Below, piece after piece: positions 59,555-64,000 of a stretch of 64,000 nucleotides of DNA. Source of the stretch: Anaeromyxobacter oryzisoli (GTDB lineage: Bacteria; Myxococcota; Myxococcia; Myxococcales; Anaeromyxobacteraceae). Position 1 is the first letter of the stretch, and every line of letters starts with the position of its first letter. The notes under the pieces were generated by a model. The model did not search any database and was not told where the DNA came from. It saw only the letters and a program-made list of their open reading frames with translations. The stretch is taken from assembly GCF_022690765.1 (NCBI RefSeq), contig NZ_JALCZA010000014.1, positions 1 to 64,000 on the forward strand, given 5' to 3'. The position numbers and the translations under genes were made by a program.

Positions 59555-60769
59555 ATGATCGAGTACACGGACAAGCAGGACGCGGCGAAGATCAAGGTGA
59601 TCGGCGTCGGCGGCGGCGGCGGGAACGCCATCAACACGATGGTCGCGGCCCGGCTCGAGGGGGTCGAGTTCATCGCCGCCAACACCGACGTGCAGGCGCT
59701 CGCCGCGAACAAGGCGAGCGTGAAGATCCAGCTCGGCAAGAGCGCCTCCCGCGGGCTCGGCGCCGGGGCGAACCCGGAGGTGGGCCGGACCGCCGCCCTC
59801 GAGGAGCGCGATCAGATCGCCGGGGCGCTCGAGGGCGCCGACATGGTGTTCGTCACCGCCGGCATGGGCGGCGGCACCGGCACGGGCGGGGCCCCCGTCG
59901 TCGCCGATCTCGCGAAGACCACCGGCGCGCTCACGGTCGGCGTGGTCACGAAGCCCTTCCTCTTCGAGGGGAACCGGCGCCGCAAGCAGGCCGAGGCCGG
60001 CATCGCCGAGCTCGCCGCGGCGGTGGACACCCTCATCGTGATCCCGAACCAGCGGCTCCTCGCCGTGGCCGGGGAGAACATGTCCCTCGCCGACGCGTTC
60101 AAGCGCGCCGACGAGGTGCTCCTCAACGCGGTGCAGGGCATCTCGGACCTCATCACGGTCCACGGCATCGTGAACGTGGACTTCGCCGACGTCCGGACCA
60201 TCATGAGCGGCCAGGGGATGGCGCTCATGGGCACCGGCCGCGCCGCGGGCGACCGCCGCGCCATGGAGGCGATGCAGGCCGCGATCAGCTCGCCGCTCCT
60301 CGAGGACGTGACCCTCGACGGCGCGACCGGGCTCCTCGTGAACATCACGGGCGGGCCGGAGCTCACGCTGAACGAGGTGAACGAGGCGGTGACGATGGCG
60401 CAGTCCGCCGCCGACGCCGAGGCGAACATCATCTTCGGGTCCGTGATCGACGAGCGCCTCGGCGACGAGGTGAAGATCACCGTGATCGCGACCGGGTTCC
60501 AGGGGCGCGAGGAGCGGAGCCGCGCGCTGGCGCGCCAGCCCGCCGAGGCGCGTGCGCCGGCGACGATCCGCACCGTGCCGCCGCCGCTCCCCGTCGAGGC
60601 GAAGCCCCGGGAGCCCATCCGGCTCCAGACCGTCGCGCCGGCGACCGTCCCGGTGCGCGCGTCCGTCTCCCCCGCCCGGCGCGACCTCGCGTCCTTCACG
60701 CCGGCGGACGAGGATCAGTACGACATCCCCGCCTTCCTGCGGCGGGGCGGGACGACGCCGAGGGAGTAG
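59555..60769 (+). CDS. ftsZ: cell division GTPase FtsZ
   Basis: A 404-residue tubulin homologue that polymerises into the Z-ring. [15 protein letters not shown] (15-29) and [12 protein letters not shown] (103-114) are the GTP-binding loops, the second being the tubulin signature; [15 protein letters not shown] is the T7 synergy loop. The C-terminal linker of about 60 residues is Ala/Pro/Arg-rich. The conserved end YDIPAFLRR binds FtsA and other partners. No terminator with a T-tract follows; a GC hairpin lies at 60840-60864. Confidence 0.98.
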   Translation: MIEYTDKQDAAKIKVIGVGGGGGNAINTMVAARLEGVEFIAANTDVQALAANKASVKIQLGKSASRGLGAGANPEVGRTAALEERDQIAGALEGADMVFVTAGMGGGTGTGGAPVVADLAKTTGALTVGVVTKPFLFEGNRRRKQAEAGIAELAAAVDTLIVIPNQRLLAVAGENMSLADAFKRADEVLLNAVQGISDLITVHGIVNVDFADVRTIMSGQGMALMGTGRAAGDRRAMEAMQAAISSPLLEDVTLDGATGLLVNITGGPELTLNEVNEAVTMAQSAADAEANIIFGSVIDERLGDEVKITVIATGFQGREERSRALARQPAEARAPATIRTVPPPLPVEAKPREPIRLQTVAPATVPVRASVSPARRDLASFTPADEDQYDIPAFLRRGGTTPRE

Positions 60770-61123
60770 GGCCGGCGATAGCGCAGGCAGCCGGAGCCCG
60801 GATCCCACGCGCGTCCCTGCCCGTACGCCATCCTCCGCTCCCCACCCCGGGGACGGGGGTGGGGCGCGGCGGGCGGCGAAGCGCCGTCCTCCGATTCGGG
60901 CGCCCGCTCTCGTCCTTGCGGCTGCGTGACAGTCCGTCAAGTCGCCGCGTGCTGCGAGCGCATCGCAGGCCGGTGGAATGGCCTCCGGGGAAGATGGGGC
61001 TCGGCGGGCGGGGCGACCCTCTTCGGGTCCAATGATGCGGCGGCGCCCGCCGCGTCCGGCGGCCTCTATGTACCGAGGGTTCGCCATGGCCAACGGCGAG
61101 CGCCCTCGGGAGGAGGCTCACGC
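60770..61123. other. 354-nt gap after ftsZ with a GC hairpin
   Basis: No gene is seen. A perfect 9-bp stem CCCCACCCC / GGGGTGGGG with a 7-nt loop (60840-60864) could mark the 3' end of the ftsQAZ transcript, although no T-tract follows. Upstream of the downstream pseudogene the region is otherwise unremarkable. Confidence 0.4.
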
Positions 61124-61753
61124 ATGTCCAAGCTGACGCTGACCACCTTCGTCACGCTCGACGGCGTCATGCAGGCGCCCGGCGGACCCCGGGAAGACCG
61201 GAGCGGCGCGTTCCTCCACGGCGGATGGGTCATTCCCCTCGCCGACGCCGACTTCGGCGGCTTCATGGTCGAGGTGTTCTCGCGGGCCGGCGCGTTCCTC
61301 CTGGGGCGGGGGACCTACGAGATCTTCGCGAAGCACTGGCCGCGCGTCACCGACCCGGCGAACCCCATCGCCACCGCGCTCAACCGGCTCCCCAAGTAGG
61401 TCGCCTCGCGAACCCTGGGCCGCCTCGACTGGAGCGGGTGCACGCTCGTCCGAGACGTGCCTGCAGAGGTCGCGCGGCTGAAGCGCGAGGACGGCCCCGA
61501 GCTCCAGGTCCACGGCAGCCCCGGTCTCGCGCAGACGCTGCTCGAGTACGAGCTCGTCGACGAGCTCAACCTGCTGCAGTTCCCGGTCGTCCTCGGCGCG
61601 GGCAAGCGGCTCTTCGGCTCCGGCGCGATCCCGACGGCGTTCCAGCTCCTCGCCACGCGAGCGACGAGCAAGGGGATCCTCATCAGCACCTACCGGACCG
61701 CCGGCCGACCGACCTACGGCTCGGCGGAGCTCGAGGCCAGTGAGCACGCGTGA
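61124..61753 (+). pseudogene. RibD C-terminal/dihydrofolate-reductase-like gene with one in-frame stop
   Basis: A gene for a RibD_C-type reductase of about 209 codons is broken by an amber codon at 61397-61399. Before it the protein reads normally ([44 protein letters not shown]), and the same frame continues after it (VASRTLGRLDWSGCTLV, QVHGSPGLAQTLLEYELVDE, FPVVLGAGKRLFG). In relatives this position is usually Tyr (LPKYV), so a TAC to TAG change explains the break with no frameshift. RibD_C proteins bind NADPH and reduce pteridine-like substrates; the stand-alone ones are mostly uncharacterised. The ATG has GGGAGGAGG upstream. A sequencing error at the single base is the alternative. Confidence 0.8.
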
Positions 61754-61872
61754 CGGCCCCGGCCGGCGGGCCCATGAGCTCCGCGGCCCCGGCGACGCCG
61801 TCCGGTCGCCCCCGTGCTCAGGATGGGCCCGCGAACGGACTCGCCCGCTCGCTCCGGGACTGCGGTGCCGCC

Positions 61873-63042
61873 CTACCCCGGGACCCTGATCACGTCGTCC
61901 GCGAGCGCCGTGATCTTCTCGCCGCCGGCGGGCGTCACGGCCCAGGTGTTCTCGATCCCGACCGCCCCGAGCCCCGGGAACACGAACTTGGGCTCGACGG
62001 CCACGATCTGCCCCTCGACGAGCGGCGCCGCGAACCCCGGCGCGAGCACCGGCAGCTCGTCCAGCTCGAGCCCGACGCCGTGCCCCACGAACCGGGTCTG
62101 GTCGCCCGGGGGCCCCATGAACCGATCGCCGAGCCCCGCCGCCTCGGCGCGGGCGCGGGCGCGCTCCCAGAGCGCCTCGCAGATCACCCCGGGGCGGAGC
62201 GCGCCGGCCACCTCGGCCTGGATCTCGAGCGCGACCTGGAAGGCGCGCTCCAGCTCCGGCGCGAGGGCGCCCACCACCGCGATGCGGGTCATGTCCACGA
62301 CATACCCGCCGAACACCCCCGTGAAGTCGAGCAGCACCGGCTCGCCCGCGGCGATGACCCGGGCGGACGCGCCCTGCGGGTAGGCCGCGCCGAGCCCGGC
62401 GCCCACCACCGGCCCGTCGAAGTAGCCGGGCGTCGCCGCGCTCGCGCCGGCGGCGACGATCCCGACGAACAGCTCGGAGTTGAAGCCGCGCAGGCGCGGG
62501 GTCCCCATGCCCCCGGCGCGCCGGAGCCGCAGCTCGAGCTCGGCGGAGACGTCGAGCTCGCGGACGCCGGCGCGGAGGAAGCGCGGCACCTCGGCGAAGG
62601 CCGCCGCGATGCGCCGGCCGCCGTCCTTCAGGATCTCCCGCTCGGCGGCGGACTTCACCGATCGCTGCTCGCGGAGGGCGCCCGAGATGTCCACGAGCTT
62701 CGCCGCGGGGAGCTGCCTGCGCCACCAGTCGAGGGTCGCCTGCGGCACGGCGTCGAAGGTCGCGCCGACCTGGCCCGCCGCGCCGAGCGCGGCCGCGAGC
62801 TCCCTCGACGGCGGGAACGGCCGCACGTCGGAGATCGCCGCCTCGCTCCGCGCCCGCGCGACCGACTTGCGGACGAGGAGGACCGGGGCCCCGCTCGCCG
62901 GGACCCAGAGCGCGCCGTTCTGGCGGGTGCCGGTCAGGTAGAGGACGTCCACCGCGTGGAGGAGGAGCGCCCCCGAGAGCCCGCGCCCCCGCAGCGTCTC
63001 CTGCAGCCGACCGATCCGCTCCGCGTGCTCCCGAGACTCCAT
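61873..63042 (-). CDS. M24-family metallopeptidase (Xaa-Pro aminopeptidase-like)
   Basis: A 389-residue creatinase/aminopeptidase-P-fold enzyme that removes an N-terminal residue before proline. The N-terminal creatinase-type domain (1-130) has VDVLYLTGTRQNGALWV. The catalytic pita-bread domain provides metal ligands Asp239 (LLDFTG), Asp250 (VVDMTRI), His321 (GHGVG), Glu350 (VEPKF) and Glu364 (GIENTW), all five expected residues. No signal peptide was seen, so it is cytoplasmic. The ATG at 63042 begins at the family's usual start. It is separated from the esterase gene upstream on the same strand by repeat copy D. Relatives include proline dipeptidases, so the exact peptide specificity is open. 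Confidence 0.9.
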   Translation of the reverse strand: MESREHAERIGRLQETLRGRGLSGALLLHAVDVLYLTGTRQNGALWVPASGAPVLLVRKSVARARSEAAISDVRPFPPSRELAAALGAAGQVGATFDAVPQATLDWWRRQLPAAKLVDISGALREQRSVKSAAEREILKDGGRRIAAAFAEVPRFLRAGVRELDVSAELELRLRRAGGMGTPRLRGFNSELFVGIVAAGASAATPGYFDGPVVGAGLGAAYPQGASARVIAAGEPVLLDFTGVFGGYVVDMTRIAVVGALAPELERAFQVALEIQAEVAGALRPGVICEALWERARARAEAAGLGDRFMGPPGDQTRFVGHGVGLELDELPVLAPGFAAPLVEGQIVAVEPKFVFPGLGAVGIENTWAVTPAGGEKITALADDVIRVPG

Positions 63043-63342
63043 GCGTTGGCTCCTCGCCGGGGTGGATCACGGAGCGTGCCGGATCGCGGACGCGAAAGGA
63101 AGCCGCACCTCCGGTTGGGGGCGACGGCTACCCGCGGAGCGACCGTGCCCGAACGCGAACGCGCGAACCCGTACCCGTCACCGTACCCGTCACCGTGCCC
63201 GTGACCGTTCCCGTATCCGTGCCCGCATCCCGCGTCCCGTGTCCCCTGGCCCGAGTCTCCGTCGGTTTACGGGAACCGGGCTACGGGCCACGGGATCCGG
63301 TTCACGGGTCACGGGGAGACCGGTGACGGTGACGGGCACGGT
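63043..63342. repeat. palindromic intergenic repeat, copy D (inverted), filling a 300-nt gap
   Basis: From about 63163 to 63348 lies a copy of the same family as B and C in the opposite orientation. It starts with GCGCGAACCCGTACCCGTCA, continues through CCGTGCCCGTGACC and CCCGTGTCCCCTGGCCCG, and ends with GATCCGGTTCACGGGTCACG and GGTGACGGTGACGGGCACGG. It runs up to the esterase stop at 63343. Between 63043 and 63162 nothing else was recognised. Confidence 0.7.
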
Positions 63343-64000
63343 TCACGGTGTGGCGAGGGCGCGGCCCTCCTGGAATTTCCTCGCGATGGCGCGGACCGAC
63401 GCCTCGTACCGGTAGCTCGTGCCCTGGTGCCCGTCCTCGAACTCCTCGTGCAGGACCTCGACGCCGCCGGCGCGGAGGCTCTCGACCACCATCCGCGCCC
63501 CCCAGCGGAGGTGGTACTCGTCGCGCGTGCCGCAGTCCACGAACACCGTCGCGAGCCGCCGGTAGCGCTCGATGGCCTGCGGCACGTAGCGGACGGGATC
63601 CTCGGCGAGCCAGCGCGCCCACACCTCGGGCCGGAGCCGGCCGGTCTCGCGCTCGAACGGGAGCGCGAGGCCGAGCGGCTCGTCCGGATCGGGCGAGTAG
63701 TGCGCCGCCATGGCGAGCACGTTCAGCACCGGGTGATCGCCCCCGGCCATCTTCGTCGCTCGCGCGCGCCGCTTCAGCTCCGCGAGCCAGGCGGCCGGGC
63801 TCTCCGCGGCGAGGAGCGCCCCCGCCGCCACCGGCAGCTCGCCGAGGTAGCAGTACTCGAAGGCGGCGTCGCCGGAGTGGCAGGCGACGTGCGCGAACAC
63901 CTCGGGGCGGTCGCGCCCCATCCTGAGGGCGCCGTAGCCGCCGGAGCTCTTCCCCACGATCGCCCGCGCCTCGCGCCGCGGGACCGCGCCGAAGCGCGCC
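63343..64000 (-). CDS. esterase-family alpha/beta hydrolase, 3' part
   Basis: The gene starts beyond the window's right edge; about 219 codons are visible. VGKSSGGYGALRMG carries the nucleophile elbow Gly-x-Ser-x-Gly (GKSSG), followed by FAHVACHSGDAAFEYCYL. VFVDCGTRDEYHLRWGARM supplies the likely catalytic Asp, and HEEFEDGHQGTSYRYE the likely catalytic His. This is the order and wording of the putative-esterase (esterase D-like) family of serine hydrolases; a likely activity is hydrolysis of carboxylic or thioesters. An internal GTG at 63957 is in frame, but sequence with family similarity (REARAI) continues upstream of it. Confidence 0.8.
   Translation of the reverse strand, partial: ARFGAVPRREARAIVGKSSGGYGALRMGRDRPEVFAHVACHSGDAAFEYCYLGELPVAAGALLAAESPAAWLAELKRRARATKMAGGDHPVLNVLAMAAHYSPDPDEPLGLALPFERETGRLRPEVWARWLAEDPVRYVPQAIERYRRLATVFVDCGTRDEYHLRWGARMVVESLRAGGVEVLHEEFEDGHQGTSYRYEASVRAIARKFQEGRALATP

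Noticed and set aside
61397-61399. The in-frame TAG as a pyrrolysine codon or programmed readthrough
   Set aside because: No pyl genes or readthrough signals are visible and the family does not use pyrrolysine; a point mutation from a Tyr codon is simpler.

Overview
The window is about 72-73% GC with strong G/C preference at third codon positions, has many GTG starts, and carries multihaem c-type cytochromes and a complete division/cell-wall (dcw) cluster. This fits a metal-reducing myxobacterium of the Anaeromyxobacter type. That assignment is inferred from gene content and composition, not from a database search. No rRNA, tRNA, IS element or CRISPR array was seen.

Layout. (1) 1-2828: the 3' end of an Ala/Pro-repeat protein, a LOG-family protein and a lipoprotein. 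(2) 3055-36019: a large exopolysaccharide locus in several divergent blocks. It holds a Wzc-type tyrosine autokinase, an initiating sugar transferase, a proline dehydrogenase coupled to a FemAB/GNAT-like protein, six cytoplasmic glycosyltransferases (four GT4, two GT2), a membrane GT39-type transferase, a Wzy/ligase-like protein, two Wzx-type flippases, a CapK-like adenylating protein coupled to a DUF362 protein, an ATP-grasp protein, three extended-SDR epimerases, a radical-SAM protein with a small Cys-rich partner, and two near-identical secreted pectate-lyase-like beta-helix proteins. The likely logic is: lipid-linked repeat units are started by the sugar transferase, extended and modified by the glycosyltransferases, epimerases and acyl/amino-acid-type enzymes, flipped by Wzx, polymerised by the Wzy-like protein under Wzc control, and trimmed by the surface lyases. 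(3) 36235-37053: an SDR oxidoreductase. (4) 37305-60769: the dcw cluster, mraZ-STAS-rsmH-ftsL-ftsI-murE-murF-mraY-murD-ftsW-murG-murC-murB-ddl, then a strong terminator, then an opposite-strand block of two multihaem cytochromes and two thioredoxin-fold/TPR proteins, and finally ftsQ-ftsA-ftsZ. (5) 61124-64000: a RibD/DHFR-like gene broken by one amber codon, an M24 peptidase and the 3' part of an esterase.

The most unusual points are: a 1.48-kb dispersed duplication of the lyase domain bracketing part of the polysaccharide locus; a chain of hairpins in the 5' leader of the first lyase gene; a STAS protein inside the dcw operon; an electron-transfer block splitting the dcw cluster; and two families of palindromic intergenic repeats (one of about 190 bp in four places, one of GC-rich hairpin chains in two places). 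Both families sit inside otherwise tightly coupled dcw gene junctions.
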